Source: Ovis canadensis
Lineage: Eukaryota > Chordata > Mammalia > Artiodactyla > Bovidae
Direction of reading: 5' to 3'
NCBI RefSeq assembly: GCF_042477335.2
Contig: NC_091250.1
Location: forward strand, 59,093,384-59,157,383
Length of the DNA stretch: 64,000 nucleotides
Shown: positions 23,765-33,916 of the stretch, piece after piece
Numbering within the stretch: position 1 is the stretch's first letter
Layout: the number at the start of each line of letters is the position of its first letter
Notes under the pieces: model-generated
The model's input: only the letters and a program-made list of their open reading frames with translations
What the model was told of the DNA's origin: nothing
The model's database searches: none
Translations under genes and position numbers: made by a program

Positions 23765-23894
23765 TCTTGGTTGTTTTCAAAATTCTGGCAGTTTTGAATA
23801 AAGCTGTTATAAAACGGGCTTGCCTGGTAGCTCAGACAGTAAAGAATCTGACTGCAGTCTTGGTTGCTTTCAAAATTTTGATAGTTTTGAATAA
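23765..23894. repeat. Imperfect direct repeat enclosing a SINE head scrap
   Basis: A 37-bp L1 segment (23765-23801, TCTTGGTTGTTTTC..AATAA) recurs at 23858-23894 with four mismatches. Between them lie 14 further L1 bases and about 42 bases (23816-23857) of BovA head only (GCCTGGTAGCTCAGACAG). The scrap has no SINE 3' end, so it did not arise by ordinary retrotransposition. Confidence 0.85.
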
Positions 23895-24101
23895 GTGAAA
23901 GTGAAGTCGCTCAGTCGTGTCCAACTCTTTGCGACCCATGGACTGTACCCCACCAAGCTCCTCCATCCATGGGATTCTCCAGGCAAGAATACTGGAGTGG
24001 GTTGCCATTTCCTTCTCCAGGAGATCTTCCCGACCCAGGGCTCGAACCCAGGTCTCCCACATTGCAGGCAGATGCTTTAACCTCTGCACCACCAGGGAAG
24101 C
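23895..24101 (-). repeat. BovA SINE, antisense, with perfect TSD
   Basis: GTGAAAGTGAAGTCGCTCAG tail to CACCACCAGGGAAGC head complement, well preserved. AGTTTTGAATAA is exactly repeated (23883-23894 and 24102-24113). Confidence 0.95.
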
Positions 24102-24554
24102 AGTTTTGAATAAAGCTGCTATAAACTCCCATGCACAAGTTTTTGTGTGCATGCAAGTTTTTAACTCCTTTAGATAAATATCAAAAACTTAATTGCTGGA
24201 TTTTATGGTAAGACTATGTTTAGTTTTATAAGAAACTGTCAAACTGTCTTACTAAGGAGCTGTACCAGTTGGCATTATCACCAGTGACAAATGAGAGTTC
24301 TTGTCCCACATCTTCACCAGCATTCAGTGTTGCCAGTGTTCTGGATTTTGGCCATTCTAATATTGTGTAGTAATATCTCATTGTGGTTTTAATTTGCATT
24401 TTCCTGATGGCATAAGATGTAGAGCATCTTTTCATAGGCTTATTTGCCATCTATATATCTTTTTTGGTGAAGTGTTTGTTAAGGGGTTTGACACATCTTT
24501 TTAAAAATGTTATTTGTTCTCTTATTGTTGTATTATTTTTCCTTTGTGTGTGTG

Positions 24555-25165
24555 TATGTGAATGCTAAGAATCCATAACATGAGATTGAGAGAGTCAATT
24601 TCTAGGTAGATTGATAAAAAGTCCAGGGTCCCTGAGGAGGAGAGAGGGCTCTGGAGTTCTCAAGGAGGATTTATCAAAAGAGGATCAATGCTTTTTTTCT
24701 ACATTGTTTAGTCTTAGTCATATAAAACGTTTTTATTCTTTTTCTTTTTCTTTAAGCTCAGAGTTGATGATACACAACAGAAGAACTCAGCTTAAACTCT
24801 GTACTAAGGATTATATGGCAACAATGTATCCTGCTTGAAAGCATGTTCCCCCTTCTTGAGAACCTTCAGACTAATCCTGTTATCTTAAAATGTATACTAT
24901 GGGAGTGGGTCTGGTAAGATCTTTACAACCTTGAGACATTCTTTTGATTTATTGTAATAACCAATTAAAAAAATATATAGCTCCCTTGTTAAGACTAGTG
25001 AGGGGACACCCCCACTCCCCTTTGTGATGTCTGTGTCAGAAGCTTTCTCCAGTCCATTTTCACTAATAAAACTCTGCTACATAAAAGCTCTTGAGTGATT
25101 AATCCTGGCCCCTGGTCCTGAAACTAAATATTCTTTGGCGATCACGATTCTGACACCATTCACCC
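24555..25165 (+). mobile_element. Probable solo LTR of a ruminant endogenous retrovirus
   Basis: A block unlike LINE or SINE with LTR-like order: a central purine-rich part, a GGGGACACCCCCACTCCCC GC-richer stretch, AATAAA at 25065-25070 in CACTAATAAAACTCTGC, then a GAGTGATTAATCCTGG..GATCACGATTCTGACACC end. This end is of the kind seen in ruminant ERV LTRs. No coding internal region or second LTR is present. Boundaries are estimates; I could not fix the TG and CA ends or a target duplication. Confidence 0.5.
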
Positions 25166-25189
25166 TAAGTTATCAAGATCTAGCCTCTT

Positions 25190-25345
25190 AAAAATTTTAA
25201 GTGCACAATACCGTATTGCTAAATATAGGCACCATGTGGCACAGCAGATCTCTAGAACATATCCATTCTGCATAACCTTGACTTTATAGCCACTGAACTT
25301 CACTGATTTGTCCACTTGATTTAACAACAGCTGAATAAATGACTA
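25190..25345 (-). mobile_element. L1M 3' UTR scrap, antisense
   Basis: TTTTAAGTGCACAATACCG, GCACCATGTGGCACAGC, AGATCTCTAGAACATATCC and CTGCATAACC follow the order of the L1M 3' UTR complement. Separated from the L1 at 22606-24510 by the probable LTR, but not obviously the continuation of it. Confidence 0.6.
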
Positions 25346-25432
25346 TTAAACTCTCTTGCTTTGATGATACTTTCTTAATTTGCCCTTTGCTTTTTGAAAC
25401 TGTAAGTATTTATTTGTGTGTTATGAAACTAT

Positions 25433-25509
25433 AGCATAAGGTTTTTATGTCTCGAGTTGTCATATAGTTTTTCAAATTAAAACAATTTATTCTTATGGAG
25501 AGATACTCT
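25433..25509. repeat. Left copy of a 77-bp flanking duplication
   Basis: Directly repeated at 25717-25793 with 8 mismatches (about 90% identity), on either side of a BovB 3' fragment. Starts AGCATAAGG and ends AGATACTCT. Confidence 0.93.
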
Positions 25510-25716
25510 CAGTTCAGCTCAGTTCAATCGCTCAGTCATGTCTGACTCTTGGCGACCCCATGAACTGCAGCACAACAGGCCTCCCTGTCCATCAGCAACT
25601 CCTGGAGTTTACTCAGCCTCATGTCCACTGAGTCAGTGATGCCATCCAACCATCTCATCTTCTGTCGTCCCCTTCTTCTCCTGCCTTCAATCCCAGCATC
25701 AGGGTCTTTACAAATG
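25510..25716 (-). mobile_element. BovB 3' fragment, antisense, between 77-bp repeats
   Basis: CAGTTCAGCTCAGTTCAATC start to CAGGGTCTTTACAAATG. 207 bp, 5'-truncated. Its edges coincide exactly with the 77-bp repeats, so the repeats look like a very long target-site duplication. Confidence 0.93.
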
Positions 25717-25793
25717 AGCATGAGGTTTCTATGTCTCAAATTGTTATATAGTTTTTTAAGCTAAAACAATTTATTCTTATGGAGAGATACTCT
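25717..25793. repeat. Right copy of the 77-bp flanking duplication
   Basis: Starts AGCATGAGG and ends AGATACTCT, matching 25433-25509. Mismatches are nearly all transitions. Confidence 0.93.
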
Positions 25794-25983
25794 ATTTCTG
25801 CCAAAACATTCTGGCTTAATGTCTACTTTTTTCTATATCATTATAGCTACACTTTCTATATTTTGGTTAGTAAATGCCTGGAAAATTTTAGATAATGTTT
25901 CACTTAACATTTCTATTTTATTTTGATTTGAGTGTATCTTCTATAAGCAGTATATAACTGAATACTTTTTAATTTATATATCT

Positions 25984-26165
25984 GTTGTTCAGTCGCTCGG
26001 TCGTGTCTGACTCTCTGCGATCCCATGGACTGCAGCATCTCAGGCTTCCCTGTCTTTTACCATTTCCCTGAGTTTGCTCAGACTCATGTCCACTGAGTCA
26101 GTGATGCCATCCAATCATCTCATCCTCTGTCAACTTCTTCTCCTCCTTCCCTCAATCTTTAGTGA
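25984..26165 (-). mobile_element. BovB-type 3' fragment, antisense
   Basis: GTTGTTCAGTCGCTCGGTCG, CAGGCTTCCCTGTC, ACTGAGTCAGTGATGCC, CTCCTTCCCTCAATC. An older subtype with a GTTGTTCAG rather than a CAGTTCAG end. Confidence 0.88.
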
Positions 26166-26187
26166 TTATTTTAGTGATGGTCTAGTG

Positions 26188-26237
26188 GTAGTTCATGGGG
26201 TCACAAGGAGTCAGACATGATTTAGCGACTGAACAAG
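26188..26237 (+). repeat. BovA/BovB 3' terminus, sense, inverted to its neighbour
   Basis: GTTCATGGGGTCACAAGGAG..TTAGCGACTGAACAA is the sense terminus only, about 50 bp. It is the inverse of 25986-26029 and can pair with it. Confidence 0.85.
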
Positions 26238-26461
26238 TGGTAGCAAACTTTTTTTAATGCTGGTATTTTGCTTATAACGAAGTTGGGTTTAAGTTGGCAA
26301 GTAGTTTCTCTCAGCATTTTAAAGTTATTATTGCAAATTTATTGTACTATATCCTAGATGCTATTTCTACTCTGAGAAAATATAATTTTCACATCTTTGA
26401 GGTAGTCATTTTTCTGTATATGTTTAATATTTTAACCTACATTCCTAATATTTTAACAAAC

Positions 26462-27410
26462 AAAGGACAGAAATGGTAGGGACCTAACAGAAGCAGAAGA
26501 TATTAAGAAGAGGTGGCAAGAATACACAGAAGAACTGTCCAAAAGGATGTTCATGACCCGGATAATCACGATGGTGTGATCACTCACGTAGAGCCAGACA
26601 TCCTGGAATGTGAAGTCAAGTAGGCCTTACGAAGTATCACTATGAACAAAGCTAGTGGAGGTGATGGAACTCCAGTTGAGTTCTCTCAAATCCTAAAAGA
26701 TGATGCTGTGAAAGGGCTACAATTAATATGCCAAAAAATTTGGAAAACTCAGCAGTGGCCACAGGACTGGAAAAGGTCAGTGTTCATTCCAATCCTAAAG
26801 GAAGACAATGCCAAAGAATGCTCAAACTACCACACAATTGTACTTACCTCACACTCTAGGAAAGTGATGCTTAAAATTCTCCAAGAGAGGCTTCAGCAAT
26901 ATGTGAACCATGAACTTCCAGATGTTCAAGCTGGTTTTAGAAAAGGCAGAGGAACCAGAGATTAAATAGCCAACATCTGCTGGATCATCAAAAAAGCAAG
27001 AGAGTTCCAGAAAAATATCTATTTCTGCTTTATTGACTATACCAAAGCCTTTGACTGTGTGGATCACAATAAACTGAAGAAAATTCTGAAAGAGATGGGA
27101 ATACCAGAGCAACTGACCTGCCTCTTCAGAAATCTGTATGCAGGTCAGGAAGCAACAGTTAGAACTGGACATGGAACAGACTGTTTAAAATAGGAAAAGG
27201 AGCACGTCAAGGAGTACGTCATATGTATATTGTCATGCCGCTTATTTAACTTATACGCAGAATACATCATGAGAAACCCTGGACTGGAAGAAACATAAGC
27301 TGGAATCAAGATTGCCAGGAGAAATATCAATAACCTCAGATATGCAGATGACACCACCCTTATGGCAGAAAGTGACGAAGAACTAAAGAACCTCTTGATG
27401 AAAGTGACAT
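26462..27410 (+). mobile_element. BovB ORF2 fragment, sense, both ends missing
   Basis: Carries the reverse transcriptase region: an open piece at 26642-26965 (VFIPILKEDNAKECSNY, QAGFRKGRG), a FDCVDH-type motif near 27050 and the RYADDTTLMAES catalytic box near 27335. Stops include a TGG to TAG change near 26616 and CAA to TAA at the end of the 26642-26965 frame. Both the 5' part and the BovB 3' terminus (about 1 kb) are absent and there is no target duplication. Confidence 0.93.
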
Positions 27411-28550
27411 GGACCCCCAGCATATCTTATTGTTGACTTGCACATCTCAATAGTTAGCTTCATGGATGTTAGCAAATGTAGCCTGCAAGTTTAAAAGGGA
27501 AAACGAATTCCCATTTTGAGAAGAGATACTTTACAGAGTATCTGGAAACTGAAACAGAAAAAATGTTTTTCAGAGGATTGAGCTACTTTAAAAAGCATAT
27601 GGATATCCACTTCCTGTAACATCAATAGCTTTCCATCTCAATGAAACAACAACATGGATATCAAGATTTACCTGCATTTTATATCCGTCAAATCAATATA
27701 AAAAGATGAGGGTAGAATTTCTGCTGCTTCTGTGGAATGAGAATGAACCATGTTTTACAGTAGTGCTGATAAGATGAGCAAAAGAGCAAATGCTGAGAGT
27801 TTTTATTTAGGAGCTCTATCCTAAATGGGGTATGCATAAGATATCAAGTATTGAGACGTGCTGCAGTTGTTGATATAAAACATAAAAAGAGTCTTTTACT
27901 CCCAAGGAGACTGGCTATTCCATACATCCCACACAATCAAGAGTAGTCCAAACTGATTAGCATAGACTTTAAATAGCAAAAATAAAGGCAATATCATTTA
28001 GGAAACTCCTTAAACGTCTGAATTTATTTTAAAACTGACTTAGTGAGCATCAAGATATAAGAGATAGATGACTAAAATGTAAGAAATATGGTGGCCTTCT
28101 TCAAGAAAAAATTGGCTTTACAACCCCAGGAAAAATGTTCAAGAGAGTACTTGGTCTTTACAACCTCTCATCTTTTAGAGCCCTCATCTTCCTTTTTTTG
28201 GATTCTTGGATTTTAACACTGCCTAATGTTGCTTGTTGATTGCTGAAACTGATTCTGCACCCCAGCATGGCTCACGTTTCATCATCTCACTTGTTTTTTA
28301 TAATGTATGTTTCTCAATTCGAGAAATGACTTGGTGATTTGGCTAACACAATAGGTTATTCAGAAACTTGCAATCAAGATGAATTCTGCCAAGAGAAATT
28401 AAATAATGTAGGAAATGTATTATGAGAATTTTAAAAATCATATCATTTTTTCTGATAAACCACAATAATAGGAAGAATAAGAAAACAAGTTATAGAAGAA
28501 TTAAATACAATATGTATCATATGTATTTGTATAAAGTATGCATGCATGCA
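27411..28550. other. Unique sequence, no gene
   Basis: No repeat family recognised and no frame above background. Confidence 0.45.
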
Positions 28551-28555
28551 TACAT

Positions 28556-28776
28556 GCTAAGTTGGATCAGTCATGTTCAACCGACTGAAACTATGCGATT
28601 CTATAGATTATAACCCACCAGGCTCTTTTTCCCATGGGATTCTCCACAAGAATACTAGAGTGGATTGCTATGCCCTCCTCCAAGGGATCTTCTCAACCCA
28701 GGGAGCAAATCCACGTCTCTTCTGTCTCATGCATTGGCAGGCAGGTTCTTTACCACTAGCGCCACCTGGGAAGCCC
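28556..28776 (-). repeat. BovA SINE, antisense
   Basis: GCTAAGTTGGATCAGTCATG tail, diverged AACCGACTGAAACTATGCG part, CTTCTCAACCCAGGGAGC and head complement GCGCCACCTGGGAAGCCC. Preceded by a GCATGCATGCATAC tract. Confidence 0.9.
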
Positions 28777-28794
28777 TGTATGAAATATATAAAT

Positions 28795-28858
28795 CAATAA
28801 ATCAGTATAAATAAATAAATATATATATATATGTATGTGTGTGTGTATGTATATTTGC
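28795..28858. repeat. AT/TG-rich low-complexity tract
   Basis: AAATAAATAAATATATATAT followed by GTATGTGTGTGTGTATG-type sequence just right of the BovA. Confidence 0.85.
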
Positions 28859-28999
28859 TGATTAAATAGTCTTAGATGATTGAGCTATGAATGGCCTTAA
28901 CTAATAAGTGCTAGGTCTGTTTCTCTTCATCTTTACTGTTTCTGGAATTCAAGTCTAAAAGTTCTTTGTCATGCACTGCATTCATTTTTTCTTTTTTTT

Positions 29000-29815
29000 C
29001 AAGTTGTAGTTGATTTACAATGTTATGTTAGTGTCAGGTGTACAGCAAAATGATTCAGCTTTATATAAATATATGTATACATATACCTTTTTAGATTCTT
29101 TTCTATTGTTAAGTTGTTACAAGATACTGAATATAATCCTCTGTGTTACACAGTAGGTCCCTGTTGTTTCAGTTCAGTTCAGTTCAGTTGCTCAGTCGTG
29201 TCCGACTCTTTGCGACTCCATGAACCTCAGCATGCCAGGCCTCCCTGTCCATCATCAACTCCTAGAGTTCACTCAAACTCACGTCCATTGAGTCGGTGAT
29301 GCCATCCAGCCATCTCATCCTCTGTCATCCCCTTCTCCTCCTGCCCCTAATCCCTCCCAGCATCAGAGCCTTTTCCAATGAGTCAACTCTTTGCATCAGG
29401 TGGCCAAAGTACTGCAGTTTCAGCTTCAGCATCAGTCCTTCCAAAGAAATCCCAAGGCTGATCTCCTTTAGAATGGACTGGTTGGATCTCCTTGCAGTCC
29501 AAGGGACTCTCAAGAGTCTTCTCCAACACCACAGTTCAAAAGCATCAATTCTTCAGCACTCTGCCTTCTTCACAGTCTGACTCTCACATCCATACATGAC
29601 TACTGGAAAAACCATAGCCTTGACTAGACAGACCTTTGTTGGCAAAGTAATGTCACTGCTTTTCAATATGCTATCTAGGTTGGTCATAACTTTTCTTCCA
29701 AAGAGTAAGCGTCTTTTAATTTCATGGCTGCAGTCACCATCTGTTGTTTACCTATTTTATAAATACTAGTGTGTACCTGTTCATGACAAACTCCTAAAAT
29801 AACCTTTCTTTTAAT
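29000..29815 (-). mobile_element. Artiodactyl L1 3' UTR, antisense, split by BovB
   Basis: GTAGTTGATTTACAATG, GTGTACAGCAAAATGATTC and ACTGAATATAATCCTCTGTG (29000-29169), then past the BovB ACCTATTTTATAAATACTAG and CAAACTCCTAAAAT (29741-29815), in the order of the antisense 3' UTR of the cetartiodactyl L1. Confidence 0.82.
29170..29740 (-). mobile_element. BovB LINE 3' end with TSD, antisense
   Basis: 571 bp from CAGTTCAGTTCAGTTCAG to TTCATGGCTGCAGTCACCAT. CTGTTGTTT occurs at both edges (29161-29169 and 29741-29749) and the host L1 resumes exactly there. Low divergence. Confidence 0.95.
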
Positions 29816-31017
29816 CTTTATGTCATTTTCACCTAACTGTTCCTCCTCCTCCTGAGAATTTTGAGTCACTGGCCATATGCACTGCTGTGAGCATCTCTAT
29901 TTTGAGTCAGTGAGGCCCCTTCTTGCCTCTTCTTTAAGACCTCTTCCTTGATATTTCATGGCAAGTGTCTATCCTGGATTGACTCAAAGTAAAATAGAAA
30001 ACCAAACTGACGAATGAAACACCAACTGGAAAACATAGACATTCACAGAGTATCATCAGATCTTAACAGAAAAGCATAGCTTCACACTGTCCCTCTGACA
30101 GTGTTAGTTTGCTTGGATGTTTAGCATTATCTCAACCATCATCTTTCATTTGCTTGCTTGTTCACATCTGTGAAATCCTGCTAGACTGGAAGCTCCATGA
30201 GAGCTGGACCTTTTCTATTTTTCTCCTTCTGAAATACACCTGTCAATTATAGGGCCCATCAGACGCCACATGACTAAAGATCTATGTTGAATGCCTGAAA
30301 GTCTGGGGGAAGATGGATATGGGCCAGGAATGCATTTTCAATAATATCATGAAATATGGAAGACTTGGCAGTAGTACTGAACTGTGCTGCCAACAGAAGA
30401 TCCTAAAGACTCTTCTGAGCAGTTTAAGCGATTTTATTTTGAAATTAGTGAATGTACATTTTAAAAAGTGCTGATATTTCTGTCACCTTTCTCCAAAAAT
30501 GTGTGTATAATTGAGCAGAAAAGGAAAAGCAGCTAGCTACATTTCTTCTAGTGATTTCAAGTTCTGTATATAGATATGCTTTAAGGAAATCATAAACATA
30601 ATAGAATAATTTCTCTGCTCTTTTAAATCATATTTGAACAATTGGCACTCAGTTGAGTTTTTAAAGAGAGAGTAAAGTAGGAAAAAATAAGTAAAAAAGC
30701 AGAAAGTAGGTACATGACCATAGATACACACGTGATCTTCCCATAATCTGCATTTCCCACCAGGTTTTCTTGCAGTATATAAGTTTGGAACTGTACATGC
30801 CATGCTGCTTTAAATATGCTGCTGATGATAACACTGGTAGTAATCATAATAGCATCAGAGTATAAACATTACATTTTTCACATATAAATTTATACTAAGC
30901 ATTGCACACCCATTTTATAGGAAAATTAATAGATTTTTGGAAGTTTACCACCATCACATCTTATAAACTCAACTTTTGGGCTCCACCTACCATAGGGTTT
31001 CTATTTTCAAACCTTCT
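29816..31017. other. Unique sequence, faint MIR
   Basis: No gene. 30850-30965 (CATTTTATAGGAAAATTAATAG) hints at an antisense MIR but is too decayed to call. Right edge: TCTATTTTCAAACCTTCT is the left target copy of the next SINE. Confidence 0.4.
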
Positions 31018-31143
31018 TCGCCCCTCCCCGCCCCCCCAACATGCAACACAGCTTGCAGGATCTTAGTTCCCCAACCAGGGATCAAACCTGGTCTTCTCAC
31101 AATGGAAGAGAGGAATCCAAACCACTGGACCACCAGAAAATTA
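31018..31143 (-). repeat. CHR-type tRNA-Glu SINE, antisense, with TSD
   Basis: C-rich left end (polyA side), then CAGCTTGCAGGATCTTAG, TTCCCCAACCAGGGATC, AAACCTGGTC and CCAAACCACTGGACCACCAG: the CHR-2/SINE2-like family of whales and ruminants. TCTATTTTCAAACCTTCT (31000-31017) and TCTATTTTAAAACCTTCT (31144-31161) form an 18-bp duplication with one mismatch. Confidence 0.88.
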
Positions 31144-31369
31144 TCTATTTTAAAACCTTCTAACAGAAAAAAATACCCAACACATTATCTTTTTTTATAT
31201 CACCTATTTGTTACATGTTATCTTACATAATGGGAATTTCCAATATGTATTAAAATAGTAAAAACATCTTTGTTTTGAAATTATTGGCGGGGGTGGGGTG
31301 GGGTGGCGGTATGTATCTTTGGAGTGTATCTTTGGCTACCTCCTCTCTGCTCTCTTTAAATAATCTCAT

Positions 31370-31590
31370 TTGCTCTCATTATCCCACTATGCTTTATTGG
31401 TGATGACTTCCCAATCTTTATCTTCAATTTAGACCTCCCTCGCAATCTCAGGTCAATACAGCAAATCCAGCTAAACCACTGCAGATATCTTAAACTTAAG
31501 CCATTAACCTCTCCCAGAAATTCACCTCTATTCTGATTTTAGATGTTCAATCAAAAAATTTTAACTGCCTTTTAATGCAAATCTCATCAG
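31370..31590 (+). mobile_element. L2 ORF2 relic, sense
   Basis: GGTGATGACTTCCCAATC corresponds to the YADD-proximal part of the L2 reverse transcriptase, followed by TTTAGACCTCCCTC, AGATATCTTAAACTTAAG-type spacing and a TGATTTT end. Reading frame is broken. Confidence 0.6.
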
Positions 31591-31594
31591 TTTC

Positions 31595-32694
31595 ATTGGC
31601 AAACTATAAAAATAAATTCATAGTTAACCTCAGAAATTTAAGAGAGGTGTCACTAGCACAACAGGATGGTAAGCATTTCTGGAGCTTGACACTGAAACCA
31701 AGCAGGTATAAACCCTTTGTAACTTCATCAGGTGCCAGGGAGTATTTATAAAACAAAGGATTTATCTGGAAGAACGCAAGGATAATGAGAAGAGATCCAA
31801 AAGGGACAGACTCTGAAAGAAGCATCTGGATATTCACCTGGGAATTATTTCAAAGACAAATTTTGCATCAGTTCCCCAATTGTAGAGCATCTGACTCCAA
31901 AAATTTCTCAGAAAAAGAAATCCCAAAGTAATTGTACAGGCCTGAAAAGTAAGCAAGTGATAAAGGCAGACAGAAACGATAAGAAACTTCCCTACTAAGA
32001 GAAGGAATCACTCACCTGCCAGGAGATTCAACCTATTTTATTTGAGGAAATGAAAATTTTGTTTTCAGAACTAATAAGATATTTCTGGCTGAATAAACTC
32101 ACCAAGTGCTAGGGGGGGAAAAGAAGAAATTCTAAAGCTAACTAACTAAATAAAGATGAACACAGATTATCTAAATGGGCAATGAGAATCCAATGGCAAC
32201 AGCAACAAAGAGAGCTTGAAGCAAGAAGCATCATCCCAGCGTTCGAGGGAAAGAGTGCTTGGAATCTTGTTTCCTGTCCTCAGCCAGAACAGCAGTTAAG
32301 TGTGAGGACCAGATGAAGACATTATCATTATGTAAGAAAGGAACATTTTTCACTCACAAAGTTTTTCTTAATGAATTATTTGAGTATGTATTCTTACAAA
32401 ACCGAAAATAAATCCAAGAGAAAAGATGTGGACTTTATAAATATTATGGAATGAAACATCTGTAAATTATATGATTAAGTAATTATTAATACACTAATTG
32501 TGAATTGTAATATAACAATTAAGGGATGGTTTCTAAAAATACGGAGACAACATAAAATTATAACAAAATGAAAATGAACAACCTAGATGACTTCAACAAC
32601 ATGAAATGGCCTTGGACACAGGAAAGAGATAAAAGCTAGCTAAGAGTTTTGTCTTGGTTTGTGGGAGAAATTGAAATATTTTAACACCATGAAT
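31595..32694. other. AT-rich sequence, perhaps old L1/HAL1
   Basis: A-rich on the plus strand in a way that resembles the sense 3' part of old L1/HAL1 elements, but without a landmark I trust. No gene. The 77-residue minus frame at 31604-31837 has no domain. Confidence 0.35.
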
Positions 32695-33405
32695 GTGTAT
32701 ATTAGTTTCCTAGTACTGCTATAATAAGTGAAGTGAAAGTCACTCATTTGTGTCTGACTCTTCGTGACCCTTTGGACTATATAGTCCATGGAATTCTCCA
32801 GGCCAGAATACTGAAGTGGGTAGCCTTTCCCTTCTCCAGGGGATCGTCTCAATCCAGGGATCAAATCCAAGTCTCCCACATTGCAGACGGTTTCTTTACC
32901 AGCTGAGCCACAAGGGAAGCCCAAGGATACTGGAGTGGGTAGCCTATCCCTTCTCCAAAGGATCTTCCTGACCCAGAAATTGAACTGCTGCTATAATAAT
33001 TTATCACAAACTGGATGACATAAAACAACAGCCATTCATTCTCTCATGGTTCTCCAAAACCAAGGTGTTGGAAGTGTTGGTTCCTTTTGGAGGCCCTGAG
33101 GGGGAAATACAGCCCACACTGCTCTACTAGCTTTTTTTGTGGAAGCCAGCGGTTCTAGGTGTTCCCTGGCTTGCACATGTGCCATTTCCATTTCTACCTT
33201 CTTTCTTCCTCTCTGGGTGTCTTTCATGGTCTCTTATAACAGCACCCATAACTGGCTTTACAGCCCATCCTAACCCAGATCATCTTCAGATTCTTGTGCA
33301 AATTGTATATGCCAAGACCCCTTTTCCAAATAAAGTTATGTTTACAAGTAGACATGTCTTTTGGGAGGTCACATTTCAACTTCAACAATGTGTTAACATT
33401 TACTG
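32695..33405 (-). mobile_element. MaLR-type (MLT1-like) LTR, antisense, split by BovA
   Basis: TTAGTTTCCTAGTACTGC (32702) and, past the SINE, CAAACTGGATGACATAAAAC, CCAAGGTGTTGGAAGTG, CCAAATAAAGTTATG and GGAGGTCACATTTCAAC show the antisense order of an ancient MaLR-type LTR. No internal retroviral region is present. Confidence 0.55.
32728..32987 (-). repeat. Composite BovA SINE, antisense, perfect TSD
   Basis: One full antisense monomer (GTGAAGTGAAAGTCACTC to AGCCACAAGGGAAGCCC) plus a partial second monomer (AGGATACTGGAGTGGGTAGC..CTTCCTGACCCAG). CTGCTATAATAA is repeated exactly (32716-32727 and 32988-32999), so the composite inserted as one unit. Confidence 0.94.
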
Positions 33406-33414
33406 AAAAAAAAA

Positions 33415-33640
33415 ATTTTAGAGTACTTAAAATATACCAAGCACTATGAGCTTTATATGTATAAACTGATGTAACCTTTCCAATAAACCTATGAATAATG
33501 TGCTGTTATATCTACTGATAAGGGAACTAAGGCACAAAGGGTTAATTTGCCACAAATCACAGAGGTAGTTAAATGCTAGAGCAAGGATTAGAATCTTTTA
33601 ATTTGAGTCTAGAATTTATGCTCTTAATCACTATTTTTGT
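33415..33640 (-). repeat. MIR SINE, antisense
   Basis: ATATACCAAGCACTATGAGC, AACTGATGTAACCTTTCC, GATAAGGGAACTAAGGC, TTTGCCACAAATCACAGAGG and GCTCTTAATCACT in MIR order. Confidence 0.85.
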
Positions 33641-33916
33641 TAAATTTAAATCCCACAAGTTGGATATAGTAAGAGAAGTGGAATGTATAATATACAAGCA
33701 ACTAGAAGCAATTAAACTGCAACTAATAGAACTTCATTGATTGTATAAAAGGTGGGAATATTCAGAAGGAGATCTCTTCAAAAAGAGAGATAGCATGAAG
33801 AAGTCAAAATATGCTTGTTGATATCAATTCAAGTAAAATAGACAAATGTTAAGAAGAACAAAACTATTAATTTCCTACAACATGCTGTTCAAGAGATTGC
33901 TAAGTCAAGTGATATA
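33641..33916. other. Unique AT-rich sequence
   Basis: Nothing recognised. Confidence 0.45.

Larger units (their letters stand above)
22606..24510 (-). mobile_element. Second L1M 3' end, antisense, with SINE insertions
   Basis: Starts at a L1 3' UTR (TTTATTGAGGTATACTAAG), then TTGAGAGGAAGATATAGAG, CCACCTGAGTGATACATTTG, CAATATTCCATTG-type blocks and, past the SINEs, TCATTGTGGTTTTAATTTGC and GCATCTTTTCATAGGC. The order is that of a L1MA/L1MB-type 3' region. Insertions at 23065, 23549, 23816 and 23895. Confidence 0.8.

Noticed and set aside
23422..23898. 158-residue plus-strand frame
   Set aside because: Antisense L1 plus BovA sequence and the duplicated segment; no protein family.
26642..26965. 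107-residue plus-strand open frame as a host gene
   Set aside because: BovB reverse transcriptase piece, ended by a CAA to TAA change and lacking the 3' half of the element.
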